Below, one piece after another: positions 39,364 to 49,112 of a DNA stretch of 64,000 nt. The DNA comes from CAZGDB01 sp964524705. GTDB lineage: Bacteria; Pseudomonadota; Gammaproteobacteria; Berkiellales; Berkiellaceae. The notes beneath the pieces were generated by a model that ran no database searches, was not told the origin of the DNA, and worked only from the letters and a program-made list of their open reading frames with translations. The translations under genes and the position numbers were made by a program. Location of the stretch: positions 1 to 64,000 of the forward strand of contig CAZGDB010000003.1 of NCBI GenBank assembly GCA_964524705.1, written 5' to 3'. Position 1 is the first letter of the stretch. Each line of letters opens with the position of its first letter.

Positions 39364-41196
39364 TTACAACATTTCAGGAGCTACACGTTTAGAAAATCCC
39401 ACATCTTCAAACCCTATATCTAAAGATTTCTCAGATAATTGAAAGTGAACTGTTTTTTTAGGCTTCTGCAAAGTTATCGCCGGCGGCAAAAATTCAAACC
39501 CATATGCTTGCCTCAAGGAATCAAACATCGGATGTCGTGCTAGATCTGAGTGCATCCGCACTAAACAACGCAGATACATTATCGTTAACGTTGGAAAATA
39601 CAAAGCACCAGTAGCCCCATCCTTTTGTTTCTGTAATTTTTGTAATTTTGCAGCATTTCTCGGTGCATCCCCGAAATAAGCCCTCAAACATTCACTTGCT
39701 TCATGCAGCGCTCCCCCGTCATCCCTTTCCTCATCATCAGTACCCGTCCCTAAAAACTCAAAACCAGGTTCTGTTCTAAAAATATCAAATAGAGAATTAT
39801 TTTTTATTCTTGGGTGAGTCAACACCAAATACCGCAGTCCCAACAAAGGTTGTGCCGGATAATAAACATACGTCTGCGGCAATGCATTTTTTTTGCAATT
39901 CCAGCTTATATAGGCCGAGTCATTCTCTTCACGCCTAGCATATTCTTCAAAAAAAGAATAATATGTATACAATATTGCACTCGCTTCACTTTCAGGATTA
40001 ATATTCCCCCAATATTGTTTAAGCAATAATTCAAAAAACTTGTCATACTCTATCTCTTTTAAAGCGTCTTCTAAACCTTGGTAGGCAGCTGTCATCTTAG
40101 GCTCTACTGCAGCCTTGAGCGCCCCTAAAACGTTCTGAAAAACCAATTCTAATGCAGCATCTTTAAATTTAAACATCCTATTCTGTAAAAAAAGAAGATA
40201 CGCACCAGGAATGTGTATTTTTTGATCTTCAAATACTAAAAAACTGGCAATACTGGTTTCCCATAAATCCTTTTTATGTTCAAAAGCTTTTTCTATAAGC
40301 CTTCTTAAGCCTTGCAGTTTATTCGCCAATAAATCAATCTTGTACTCCTCGGGATCTTTATTTTTAGTTCGAAAATTAATATGTTTTATAAACGCTGATT
40401 CTCTATCTTCTAAAACACCCCGTGCACGTAGTAATGCCTGTGCTGCTGGGTTGCTCTCAAAAAAATTTAAAATTCGTTTGTTAAAAACCCTCCACTCTTT
40501 ATCTTTTTTAATCGAGACATTTAATAATAAATCTTTTTGTTGCAATAACTGTAAAACCAATGCAGGATCTTCCCAAAAAACTGCCTGGTGAAAAATCCGT
40601 ATCCCTTTGGAATTGGGAACATTACAATCTGCACCATACTGCATTAATAATGCTACCGAAGGCGCTGCGGCATCCGACTGAATAATCAAATGAATCGCTT
40701 CTTCCCCTACAGCATTCTTAGCACGCACGTTGGAACCTGCTTTTAACAACAAACTTAAAGTTTCTAAAAGCAGCGCATGTTTATTAGGGTCTTTCCAGGC
40801 ATGATGCCGGAGTAACTGATGCAAAGCTGTTTCACCCAACAAATCTGAAACCGCCACATTTACACCCTGTGCAAGCAATAATTTCACAATCTCTAAAGAT
40901 AAGGCATCATATACAAAACACCCCATAACCCCCATCAAAACCGTTTGTAATCGCGCGTTCAATCCAGTAACACTGGCCCCCTTTTTTAGTAAAAAACGCA
41001 CCACCTCCAGTTTTCGATGAACCACTGCAAGACGCAATGCATTTTCCCCACCGATAGTAGCCTCTAAATTGGCACACAATCCAACCAAGTCTTCCACCGC
41101 TTCTAAGTCACCGGCACATACTTTTTGATGCAAGACACTGAGCAATTTTTGTGAATCATAATTTTTATAAAATGCCTTTTTGATGCGACGCAACAT
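39364..41196 (-). CDS. Large ankyrin-repeat protein, effector candidate
   Basis: A 610-residue soluble protein. Four or five ankyrin repeats occupy about residues 15-240 (GGENALRLAVVHRKLEVVRF, LLAQGVNVAVSDLLGETALH, KNAVGEEAIHLIIQSD, PNSKGIRIFHQAVFWEDPAL). The C-terminal 350 residues are unrecognised. There two similar phrases recur: QPLLGLRYLVLTHPRIKNNS / LFDIFRTEPGFEFLG and TIMYLRCLVRMHSDLARHPM / FDSLRQAYGFEFLPP, an internal duplication of about 35 residues each. There is no membrane segment. It lies between prpD and a smaller ankyrin gene. An ankyrin platform plus an unknown C-terminal domain is a common effector layout. Confidence 0.82.
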   Translation of the reverse strand: MLRRIKKAFYKNYDSQKLLSVLHQKVCAGDLEAVEDLVGLCANLEATIGGENALRLAVVHRKLEVVRFLLKKGASVTGLNARLQTVLMGVMGCFVYDALSLEIVKLLLAQGVNVAVSDLLGETALHQLLRHHAWKDPNKHALLLETLSLLLKAGSNVRAKNAVGEEAIHLIIQSDAAAPSVALLMQYGADCNVPNSKGIRIFHQAVFWEDPALVLQLLQQKDLLLNVSIKKDKEWRVFNKRILNFFESNPAAQALLRARGVLEDRESAFIKHINFRTKNKDPEEYKIDLLANKLQGLRRLIEKAFEHKKDLWETSIASFLVFEDQKIHIPGAYLLFLQNRMFKFKDAALELVFQNVLGALKAAVEPKMTAAYQGLEDALKEIEYDKFFELLLKQYWGNINPESEASAILYTYYSFFEEYARREENDSAYISWNCKKNALPQTYVYYPAQPLLGLRYLVLTHPRIKNNSLFDIFRTEPGFEFLGTGTDDEERDDGGALHEASECLRAYFGDAPRNAAKLQKLQKQKDGATGALYFPTLTIMYLRCLVRMHSDLARHPMFDSLRQAYGFEFLPPAITLQKPKKTVHFQLSEKSLDIGFEDVGFSKRVAPEML

Positions 41197-41264
41197 ATCG
41201 TGCTCCTGGAGAATTCTAGTATTATTTTTTAATAGATGTTAATTTTATAACTTATAATATAGGC

Positions 41265-41290
41265 GCATACGCCACAGGTGTGGCGTATGC
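41265..41290 (-). terminator. Hairpin terminator after prpD
   Basis: Perfect 11-base arms GCATACGCCAC (41265-41275) and GTGGCGTATGC (41280-41290), loop AGGT, 26 bases past the prpD stop. The following T tract is weak (GCCTATATT). Confidence 0.7.
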
Positions 41291-41316
41291 TAACACTGCT
41301 GAGAATTTAAAGAAAA

Positions 41317-42783
41317 TCAGAGTGTGCTACTTTTACCTTTGGCACTATGACCCACTTGGGTGCGAGTCGTTAAAAGTTGGCCGATGAATTGGTCAATACT
41401 CAAATCCATACAACCTGTAGGATCTGCCATCAATGCACTAATTTTTTCCGCTTGGCTCTTTGGATAATGATCTTGGCAAGCATTCTGGAACTTTTGTTCT
41501 AATAATGGCAAACCTTCCCCACGTCGCGTAGGATGCCCCAAGGGGGCTTCTACGGTTTTGCTCAAACTACGGCCATCCTTGCACTGCACCGTTACTCGGT
41601 TAGGAATGTATCGTTTTTGTGGGTCAAAATAATGCTTTGTAAAAATAGGATCTTCTACCACCGTCATTTTAGCTCTGAGTGCATCAATCTTAGGGTCTGA
41701 TGCAAATTCATCTGTATAGGAATGTGCGGTAATTTCACCATGCAACAGTGCTACTGCAACCATATATTCTATACAATGGTCTCTGTCTGCATAGTTATTC
41801 AAAGGTCCGGTTTTATGAATAATTTGACATCCTGCTTTTTGAGTTGCAATTTCAATCCGCTCAATACTGCTGCAATCCCCTTTGAGTTGTTGGTGCAAAG
41901 CTAAAGCAGCTTCCACTGCTGTTTGACCATGAAATTCTGCAGGATAGCTAATTTTAAATAAAATATTTTCCATCACATAGCTGCCCAAAGGTTGCGCGAG
42001 TTGCATTTTTTGGCCCTTGAAAAGCACCTGTTCTAGGCCCCAACGTGGTGCCGTTAATACAGTTGGGATCCCAGGGTCTCCCTGCTGGACCAACCAAGCC
42101 AACAATACAGCCCGGCCGACAGCATCCGCAGCAGCCCAGGATTTACGACGGGTGGTATTGGGGGAGTGTCTATAAGTACGTAAAGGATGTCCATCTACAA
42201 AAGCGTGAGACAATGCCGCTAAAACTTTATCTTTATTGGGCTGAATAATATAACTACTCATCGCTGTTGCTGCGACTTTGAGTAAAATTACATGATCTAA
42301 ACCTTGCGCATTAAACGCATGATTCAAAGCGAGCACCCCTTGAATTTCATAAGCTTTGATCATCATATGGAGCAAATCTCTGACCGTCCACACCGCTTGC
42401 CCGGGGACCCTGGCGCGTTGTGCACCATAATCCATCACAGCTAATAAAGCGCCTAAGTTATCCGAAGGATGCCCCCATTCACTGGCTAACCACGTATCAT
42501 TATAATCTAGCCAGCGTATACAAGCCGTCATATCAAAAGCTGCTTTCACGGGATCTAACACCAATGAAGTGCCAATCACCCGTGACCCACAGGGTACTAA
42601 GGTGTCAGGTACAATGGGTCCCAAAATACGGCGACATTCTTGGACCTCTTGCCCCATCCACATACACGCCAAAGCGTCTTTTAACGCAATAAAAGCGCCA
42701 TCCACTGCCGCCACATTAAAATCTGGGGGGGAACACACATAATCTGCAATCGTCACTAACAGCTCATCATAGGTATACTTCAT
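41317..42783 (-). CDS. prpD: 2-methylcitrate dehydratase PrpD
   Basis: Dehydrates 2-methylcitrate in the propionate-degrading methylcitrate cycle. 488 residues, as in E. coli (483). The MmgE/PrpD signature is clear: DALACMWMGQE, RWLDYNDTWLASEWGHPSDN with the active-site Asp/His region, and ALSHAFVDGHPLRTYRHSPN, split over the substrate pocket. It is last in the prpB-prpC-(RhuM fragment)-prpD run. A 61-base gap and a RhuM fragment separate it from prpC. Confidence 0.95.
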   Translation of the reverse strand: MKYTYDELLVTIADYVCSPPDFNVAAVDGAFIALKDALACMWMGQEVQECRRILGPIVPDTLVPCGSRVIGTSLVLDPVKAAFDMTACIRWLDYNDTWLASEWGHPSDNLGALLAVMDYGAQRARVPGQAVWTVRDLLHMMIKAYEIQGVLALNHAFNAQGLDHVILLKVAATAMSSYIIQPNKDKVLAALSHAFVDGHPLRTYRHSPNTTRRKSWAAADAVGRAVLLAWLVQQGDPGIPTVLTAPRWGLEQVLFKGQKMQLAQPLGSYVMENILFKISYPAEFHGQTAVEAALALHQQLKGDCSSIERIEIATQKAGCQIIHKTGPLNNYADRDHCIEYMVAVALLHGEITAHSYTDEFASDPKIDALRAKMTVVEDPIFTKHYFDPQKRYIPNRVTVQCKDGRSLSKTVEAPLGHPTRRGEGLPLLEQKFQNACQDHYPKSQAEKISALMADPTGCMDLSIDQFIGQLLTTRTQVGHSAKGKSSTL

Positions 42784-42844
42784 GGCCTCTCCAAATATCA
42801 GGCTTTATGCCTTGCAAGATCATTTTAAATAAAAACTAGTCGTT

Positions 42845-43090
42845 TTAGCATATTAATTTCCGAGTGTTGCATGCAACAGTTGAATTTCGAGGTAACTCCC
42901 CGTCTTTAAAGACATTGGCTAAATGTCGCGAAATCACTGAGTTGTCACGTCTAAAAAAGTCAGGCAAATGATTTAGAGATAACCATAATGTTTTTTCTGT
43001 AAGCTGCACCTCAACGACAATATCCCCATTTTCAGATTTGTAAATGAGCATATTGTCTTGTGTCTGCTGTTGCTGATTGGTATGGTTCAT
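42845..43090 (-). pseudogene. RhuM-family protein, N-terminal fragment
   Basis: An 81-codon frame whose residues 14-70 match the start of RhuM/VirD-type proteins: MLIYKSENGDIVVEVQLTEK, TLWLSLNHLPDFFRRDNSVI, SRHLANVFKDGEL. Full-length relatives have about 300 or more residues; here the frame ends soon after NSTVACNTRK. It begins 5 bases after the prpC stop and lies between prpC and prpD. RhuM genes are usually found on islands and phages with restriction systems; here it is a truncated remnant. Confidence 0.75.
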
Positions 43091-43095
43091 ACGGA

Positions 43096-44223
43096 TTAAT
43101 CCCGTTGTTGTATCGGTACATACTTCTGTGGCGGTGGTCCCACATATTCTGCTGCTGGTCTAATCAACCGATTATTTTGACGTTGCTCAATAATATGGGC
43201 TGACCACCCACTTAAACGTGCAAAGACAAATAAAGGGGTATAGAAAGGAATGGGGATGCCCATTGCAAAGTACAAGACGGCACTATAAAAATCGACATTC
43301 GGGAACATGTTTTTTTCTCGCGCCATTACCTGCTCTACGCGCTCAGCAATCTCAAACAGGGACATCAAATCTGCCTGTTGACACAATTTTTTCGCCCAAG
43401 GCTTAATCAGTGTCGATCTGGGATCTTGTTTTTTATACACCCTATGCCCAAAACCCATAATCAATCGTTTTTGAGCTAACAATCCCACCACTTTTTTCTC
43501 AGCTTCCTCAGGATTACGACAGGTCAGTAATAAATGCATAACTGCCTCATTAGCTCCCCCATGTAAATGCCCTTTTAAAGTGCTAATCGCAGAACATAAA
43601 CAAGAATAAAAATCTGACAACGTTGCAGCAGTTACCCTTGCTGCAAAGGTAGAGGCATTAAATTCATGTTCGGCATACAACACCCAAGAAACCGCTAAAG
43701 CTTTTGCAGCTTCAGGGGCAATTTCTCGTTGTAAAAGCCCGACTAAAAAATATTCTGGTATAGACGTCAATGCGCCAGAGCGATGTTGCACACTCATACG
43801 TTTGCCATGCTTATGAAAATGATGCCAATAATTCAATGTGCTCGGCAACAACACCATCAAACGCTCTGCAATCGTCCATGGGGTCATTTGTAAATCTTCA
43901 GGCTCAATACTGCCTAAAAAAGAAACTACTGTTCTTAATACATCCATCGGATGTGTGGTGACTGGCAGCATTTCTAAAATGGTTTGTACCGGTGTAGGAA
44001 GCCCCACATGCGTTGCTAAACGATGCTGCATTTGTTGTAAACTTTTCATATTCGGCAAATGACTATGCAATAATAAATAGGCGACTTCTTCATAATTAGG
44101 ATATTCTATTAAATCCGTAATTGAGTGCCCTCTATAAAATAATCCATCTCCTGCTTCTTCTACATGTGAAATCGCAGTTTGTCCTGCAACCACGCCTCTT
44201 AATCCTGCTGTATTATCACTCAT
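43096..44223 (-). CDS. prpC: 2-methylcitrate synthase
   Basis: Condenses propionyl-CoA with oxaloacetate. I start at ATG 44223 (MSDNTAGLRGVVAGQTAISH), where ATGAGTGA overlaps the prpB stop by 8 bases; 375 residues. Citrate-synthase-family signatures are present: GDGLFYRGHSI, EHEFNASTFAAR, GALTSIPEY, LKGHLHGGANEAVM and GFGHRVYKKQDPR. The location next to prpB, and the short type without the N-terminal extension of GltA, favour methylcitrate over citrate synthase. Confidence 0.95.
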   Translation of the reverse strand: MSDNTAGLRGVVAGQTAISHVEEAGDGLFYRGHSITDLIEYPNYEEVAYLLLHSHLPNMKSLQQMQHRLATHVGLPTPVQTILEMLPVTTHPMDVLRTVVSFLGSIEPEDLQMTPWTIAERLMVLLPSTLNYWHHFHKHGKRMSVQHRSGALTSIPEYFLVGLLQREIAPEAAKALAVSWVLYAEHEFNASTFAARVTAATLSDFYSCLCSAISTLKGHLHGGANEAVMHLLLTCRNPEEAEKKVVGLLAQKRLIMGFGHRVYKKQDPRSTLIKPWAKKLCQQADLMSLFEIAERVEQVMAREKNMFPNVDFYSAVLYFAMGIPIPFYTPLFVFARLSGWSAHIIEQRQNNRLIRPAAEYVGPPPQKYVPIQQRD

Positions 44224-45076
44224 CTTCTGCCCTCTCCCTAATTTGATTTTGTCGGCTTTCCCAAGCCTCATAATTTAAAACGGTGTATAACTGTTCACGT
44301 GTTTGCATTTTAGAGAGCAAACTTTTTTGTGTTTTTTCTTGTCGTAATGTGTAATAAAACGTTTGTGCTGCAGCATGCATCATACGCATAGCCCCCAAGG
44401 GGTACAATAACATGCCAACGCCTGCCTCTGCCATTTCTGCATGGCTCCATAAAGGGGTTTTACCAAATTCTGTTAAATTAACTAACAGTGGCACCTTTAA
44501 ACTTTTAGTCCAGTCTTTCACCTGTTCTAAAGTTTGTACGGCTTCCACAAAAATTGCATCTGCCCCAGCTGCAACATAGGCTTGTACCCGTTCTTGTACC
44601 GCTGCTGGGGTTTCAATGCCTTGCGCATCGGTACGTGCAATTAAATAGACATGAGGTGCAGCATCCTTTAATGCTTTAATTTTATCGCACATTAATGCGT
44701 TACTAATGCAGGTCTTGCCATCGCGATGACCACAGCGTTTGTTTTGTGTCTGATCTTCCAATTGAAGGGCTGCAGCACCTGCTTGAACCAATACTTTCGT
44801 GGCCCTTGCCACCTGAAATGGACCGCCAAAACCATTATCGATATCTACTAATACGGGCAATGCGGTGAGCTGGGTTATTTTAGCAAGTTCAACAGCTAAT
44901 TCGGTAAAGGTGATGAGTCCAAGATCTGGTATTCCAAAAGCAACATTCGCAACGCCTGCTCCAGATAAATATAAAGCTTTAAAACCAGCTTGTTCGGCTA
45001 GTAGCACAGAATAAGCAGAAGGAACCCCAACGATAGTTAAGGGGCTTTCTAAAGTAAGGGCGTGTTTAAAATCCAT
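44216..45076 (-). CDS. prpB: 2-methylisocitrate lyase
   Basis: Cleaves 2-methylisocitrate to pyruvate and succinate, the last step of the cycle. 286 residues. It has the PEP-mutase/isocitrate lyase fold with VDIDNGFGG (metal-binding Asp), LQLEDQTQNKRCGHRDGK with the catalytic Cys in the KRCGH loop, and IARTDAQ. First gene of the prp run; about 45 bases separate it from the 5'-nucleotidase gene upstream. No PrpR regulator gene is next to it. Confidence 0.95.
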   Translation of the reverse strand: MDFKHALTLESPLTIVGVPSAYSVLLAEQAGFKALYLSGAGVANVAFGIPDLGLITFTELAVELAKITQLTALPVLVDIDNGFGGPFQVARATKVLVQAGAAALQLEDQTQNKRCGHRDGKTCISNALMCDKIKALKDAAPHVYLIARTDAQGIETPAAVQERVQAYVAAGADAIFVEAVQTLEQVKDWTKSLKVPLLVNLTEFGKTPLWSHAEMAEAGVGMLLYPLGAMRMMHAAAQTFYYTLRQEKTQKSLLSKMQTREQLYTVLNYEAWESRQNQIRERAEDE

Positions 45077-45121
45077 AATATAACTGTCACCATCCTAGCG
45101 ATGACAACAGTTTAACACACA

Positions 45122-46000
45122 TCACCCGCCATTGAGTACCCCATATGGGACATGGGCAGTGGTGACGCTACTAGCAGCAGCTGCACAATTATCGGGGTGG
45201 TCATCAAAAAAGATATCGGCATCAAAGGCTGTTAAAAAGTCTGTTTTACAGTTTCCGCCGAGAAAAAAGACTTCATCCACTGAGATTTCCCATTCTCTTA
45301 AAGTATGAATCACGCGTTCATGGGCAGGTGCGCTACGTGCAGTAATCAAAGCCGTACGTATTTGGGTGGCGCCTAATTTTTGCACTTTATGCAATGCTGC
45401 TAATAAGCGTTTAAAAGGTCCTTCTTGTAAGGGTAGATGCGCTTTAGCACGTTCATTTTCATTAAAAAGCGGCAACCCATGTTCTGTATAAATCCGTTGT
45501 GCTTCATCTGAAAACAACACGGAATCCCCGTCAAAAGCGATACGAAGCTCCTTTTCAAAAGGTCTATCGATCACACTGGGCCAAAGCCGACCGGCTGCAC
45601 ATCCCATACTAATTGCTTGTGCCACATCGGTAGGGTTCATGGATAAATATAAATGTGCACCAAAAGCTTTGGCGTAAATATAGGGAGGCACGCCACCTGA
45701 GAAGACAGCACGGGTAATATTTAAGTTATGATGCTTAACAGAATTAAAAATACGTAATCCTGTATCTACTGTGTTTCGAGATAAAAGAAAGATTTCTACT
45801 AGTGGTTCTTTGCTCATTTCATTCAGTGCTAAAAATTTACGTACCAAATTAAAAGCAGGCCCCGGTGGGAGTGGAACATCTTCGTGTTCGCGTTGATACG
45901 CTTCATAAGATTCTAAGCCTTTTTGCTCGAAGAGTTGATGGCTTTGATCTAAATCAAATAAAGCTCTTGAGGAAATCCCAATAATCAGTGGTTCGTTCAT
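45122..46000 (-). CDS. 5'-nucleotidase (cN-I/NT5C1-like family)
   Basis: Predicted to remove phosphate from nucleoside monophosphates in the cytosol. 292 residues, with family features: IGISSRALFDLDQSH at the start, PLVEIFLLSRNTVDTGLRIF, and late motifs LRIAFDGDSVLFSDEAQRIY and DIFFDDHPDNC, the HAD-like acidic residues. GGAG lies 8 bases before the ATG, inside the end of addA (47-base overlap). Substrate preference cannot be read from the sequence. Confidence 0.85.
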   Translation of the reverse strand: MNEPLIIGISSRALFDLDQSHQLFEQKGLESYEAYQREHEDVPLPPGPAFNLVRKFLALNEMSKEPLVEIFLLSRNTVDTGLRIFNSVKHHNLNITRAVFSGGVPPYIYAKAFGAHLYLSMNPTDVAQAISMGCAAGRLWPSVIDRPFEKELRIAFDGDSVLFSDEAQRIYTEHGLPLFNENERAKAHLPLQEGPFKRLLAALHKVQKLGATQIRTALITARSAPAHERVIHTLREWEISVDEVFFLGGNCKTDFLTAFDADIFFDDHPDNCAAAASSVTTAHVPYGVLNGG

Positions 46001-49000
46001 TTTTTTGTTCTCCTACGATTTCCAAACGCGCTTCTTCTAAAAAGTACCAAGCCATCATAACAGGCTGGGAAAATTGTTGCGTCAATAATCGTTGGTACCT
46101 ATTAATCTGGCTAACATACTGTTCTGCCCTAGAAAAATCGCCATGTTTTTTAGGGTCCTCTAATTTATAGTCTATCACCCAACAGCAATCTTGCCAGAAA
46201 AACACTCTATCCATGATATAGGTATGCAAAACCCCATACTGGTCTTTAGCGACCCACTCCCATTCACTATGCGCGATTGCATGAGGATGTAAGATCCAAC
46301 GGAGTTCAGGAGTAGCCAGTGCTTTTGCTAACACTGCCTGTACTTTGGGTTTTAAAGCCTGCATTTCAGCATTCGTAGCTCCCCAGGTAACGCCCCACTT
46401 GAGCCAACGGGGACCTTCTAATAACGCCGCCCAGTTCTGTTCACCTATACCTATATGGTATAACACCTGATGACAAGCTAAGCCTAATAAGCGGCTTTGA
46501 TGAGACAAGTTATCCATATTGATTAAAGACGCGCTGAGTGGATTTTCAGGCAATCGATGTGCTAAAGCTGCCTTACGCTCAGCTAAAAACTCCGGTGTTA
46601 ACTGTGGTTGCAATAAAGGTAATGAGGGCAACATCTGTAATGGAGTGTCCTGTTCTTCCATTGCGACTTTAATCATACTTTGCGGTTCAGGCAAGTGTGG
46701 TTTCAATACATTTAAAAAAGTATGGCTACTTGGTTTTTCATACGCTTCAGAAGTTGTCCATAGTACTAACTGTGATTTAGCACGTGTAAGCGCCACATAC
46801 AACAACCGTTCTCGTTCTTGGATTAAATCATTTTTATGTTTTTCCCTTAGATAATGGTATAAACCTTTTCCTTCTTCAGGTTTAGAACAAGGTGCCACAA
46901 ACAATTGTGCACCTTCTGAAGTCACTAAGGTTTCAGCTAAAAATAACGGCGCAGGTTGTGGCGGGATACTACTATTTAATTCAGGTAAAATAACCGTATC
47001 AAACTCTAAGCCTTTAGACTTATGAATCGTCATAATATGCAGCACATTCACCTCAGAAGCACCTTGTGTTACGTAGCTGTTTTTCAACTTAAACTCGAGT
47101 GTCTCTAAAGAAAAATTATGCCACTCCATTTGCCCTACAGTCTCTAAAAACTGACTAAAAGCGGTTTCACTGTCTGCATGCTCAAAAGGATACCCTCCCA
47201 AAGCTAACCATACGCCATAAAAACTTTCTTGTAAGCGCAATCGCCCTTTAGCCTCAAACCAAGCAACGAGTACCTCTTTTTGTGGATGCGGCATCAAAGG
47301 AGTTTCTAACCATTGCGCCATAGTGGTGATGCCCGCTGACTTAAAAGCTAACAGTTCTGCAGCCGTACATCCCATCCATGGCGTACGTAACAAGGCCCAA
47401 AAGGCTAAACTATTTTGTGGTAACCATAAATTTTCTAATAAGGTATAGGCATCCTGTAAAGCTGGTACTTCCCAGAGGGTTTGTAAATCATACGCTTGAT
47501 AGGCAACCCCTGCCTTTTTTAAAGCCGGCAATAACCCCTCTAAATGCGATTTAGCCAACACCAGCAAGGCGATACTCTTATTAGGGTATTGTTCTTGGTG
47601 TTTTTTCACATACTGTGCAATACCTGCTGCGCGATCTAACTTGCCTTCATAAGCATAGAAAAGCACTTTTCCTTGATAATCCTGTACTGCTTGCGCTTCC
47701 TGAAAATACACTGCGCGTTCTGCGAACACTTGATTCACAAAGGACACCAAGGTATTACAAGATCGAAAGTTACGAGTAAAGGCCACCGCTTCAGGGGGCT
47801 GCCCTCCTAATCCAGTTTCTTGAACTTGTCCAAATAACTCTACTTGTGCGCCCCGAAACCGATAAATCGATTGCATAGGGTCCCCTACCAAGAAGTAGGT
47901 GCGTAAATGCTCTTGATGCTCTTGCGTAAATAACCTATTAAACAAGGTATAATGCGCTAAAGAACTATCTTGAAATTCATCGACTAACACATGGTGAATT
48001 TGTTGTTGTAACTGATATAAATGCCAAGAAGGATTTTCTGCCTCCCCCAACACCGCCTGTGCCCTTAAGGTAACTTCTGTAAAATCCAAAGCCTGTACTT
48101 GTTTAAAGACCAATAATAAATGCGCCACCAATGTTGGTAATACGCTTGATAAGGCTTCCCATAAGGGTTGCGCTTCTTCTAAATATAACTGTTGTGGCAA
48201 TGCCAGGACGGCTTGCCAAATAGGTGGTAAATGCGTAATCCCCCCTAATTCTTGATGTAGGATTTTCCATTCTTTTTTAAAATCCTTCAACAATACAGAA
48301 TTAGGATCTACCGCCTTATACGCCCCAAACTCTGCGCGTTTACGCCAGGTTCCCTCTTTCGTTAAAAACAATGCCCCCAAAGCTTGCCAACGTGCTAGGG
48401 AATTAGCCGCAGGACCTACAAGCGCAATATGCATCTGCCACAGTTCTTCAAGCGCAATTTGCATCACACTCGGTAATGACTGCTCCAACCCTAGAATTTT
48501 ATCAGCCACAAAACAATCCCAAGCCTGTCTTTGGCTTTGCGCTAAATCTCGCTGCCAGCCTTGACGATATAAGCCTGCCCATTGATCTCGATGTGCTAAT
48601 AAAGCCACCAATAAACTTTGTAAAGTCTCTAATTGATGATCAAAATACCGATACAACGTCACAAAACCTGCCTCAGGTGCCTCCCACTGCGCTTTAAAAT
48701 ATGCCTCCACTGCCAACGTATATAAACGCTGGGGTGCCATACTTAAATCCCATTGCGTGCCTAACTGACTGGCAAAAGGACTATGTTGGGCAATTTCTAA
48801 AGCAAACGCATCAATCGTTAAAATACGTAAACGATTAGGATTATTACGCAAGTCCCATCCCATACTCAGATCTTTAGCCGCAACTTTTTCATCCGTTTCT
48901 AAAGCCTGTAAAATACGATGCTGCATTTCCTGAGCTGCTTTTCGGGTAAAAGTTAAAGCCACAATTTGTTCAGGCTCCGTCACAGCGTTGGTTAATAAAC

Positions 49001-49112
49001 TTAAAAAACGCTGCACCAACGCATAGGTTTTACCCGAGCCCGCTGGCGCCTGCACACTAAAGGCTATACGTGGATTTTTGATTGCTTCTCGAACTTGAAC
49101 ATCAGCCTGCAT
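45954..49112 (-). CDS. AddA/RecB-like UvrD-family helicase-nuclease
   Basis: Helicase-nuclease of a two-subunit double-strand-break resection enzyme. 1,052 residues from the ATG at 49112, which overlaps the preceding stop by 11 bases. Superfamily 1 motifs: Walker A VQAPAGSGKTYALVQRF, Ia LTFTRKAAQEM, motif II VLVDEFQDSS, motif III VGDPMQSIYRFRGA, motif V MTIHKSKGLEFDTVILPEL and motif VI YVALTRAKSQLVLW. The C-terminal end carries a PD-(D/E)xK nuclease with VIDYKLED. By pairing with the next gene it is AddA-like; orthology to AddA proper is not certain. Confidence 0.88.
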   Translation of the reverse strand: MQADVQVREAIKNPRIAFSVQAPAGSGKTYALVQRFLSLLTNAVTEPEQIVALTFTRKAAQEMQHRILQALETDEKVAAKDLSMGWDLRNNPNRLRILTIDAFALEIAQHSPFASQLGTQWDLSMAPQRLYTLAVEAYFKAQWEAPEAGFVTLYRYFDHQLETLQSLLVALLAHRDQWAGLYRQGWQRDLAQSQRQAWDCFVADKILGLEQSLPSVMQIALEELWQMHIALVGPAANSLARWQALGALFLTKEGTWRKRAEFGAYKAVDPNSVLLKDFKKEWKILHQELGGITHLPPIWQAVLALPQQLYLEEAQPLWEALSSVLPTLVAHLLLVFKQVQALDFTEVTLRAQAVLGEAENPSWHLYQLQQQIHHVLVDEFQDSSLAHYTLFNRLFTQEHQEHLRTYFLVGDPMQSIYRFRGAQVELFGQVQETGLGGQPPEAVAFTRNFRSCNTLVSFVNQVFAERAVYFQEAQAVQDYQGKVLFYAYEGKLDRAAGIAQYVKKHQEQYPNKSIALLVLAKSHLEGLLPALKKAGVAYQAYDLQTLWEVPALQDAYTLLENLWLPQNSLAFWALLRTPWMGCTAAELLAFKSAGITTMAQWLETPLMPHPQKEVLVAWFEAKGRLRLQESFYGVWLALGGYPFEHADSETAFSQFLETVGQMEWHNFSLETLEFKLKNSYVTQGASEVNVLHIMTIHKSKGLEFDTVILPELNSSIPPQPAPLFLAETLVTSEGAQLFVAPCSKPEEGKGLYHYLREKHKNDLIQERERLLYVALTRAKSQLVLWTTSEAYEKPSSHTFLNVLKPHLPEPQSMIKVAMEEQDTPLQMLPSLPLLQPQLTPEFLAERKAALAHRLPENPLSASLINMDNLSHQSRLLGLACHQVLYHIGIGEQNWAALLEGPRWLKWGVTWGATNAEMQALKPKVQAVLAKALATPELRWILHPHAIAHSEWEWVAKDQYGVLHTYIMDRVFFWQDCCWVIDYKLEDPKKHGDFSRAEQYVSQINRYQRLLTQQFSQPVMMAWYFLEEARLEIVGEQKNERTTDYWDFLKSFI

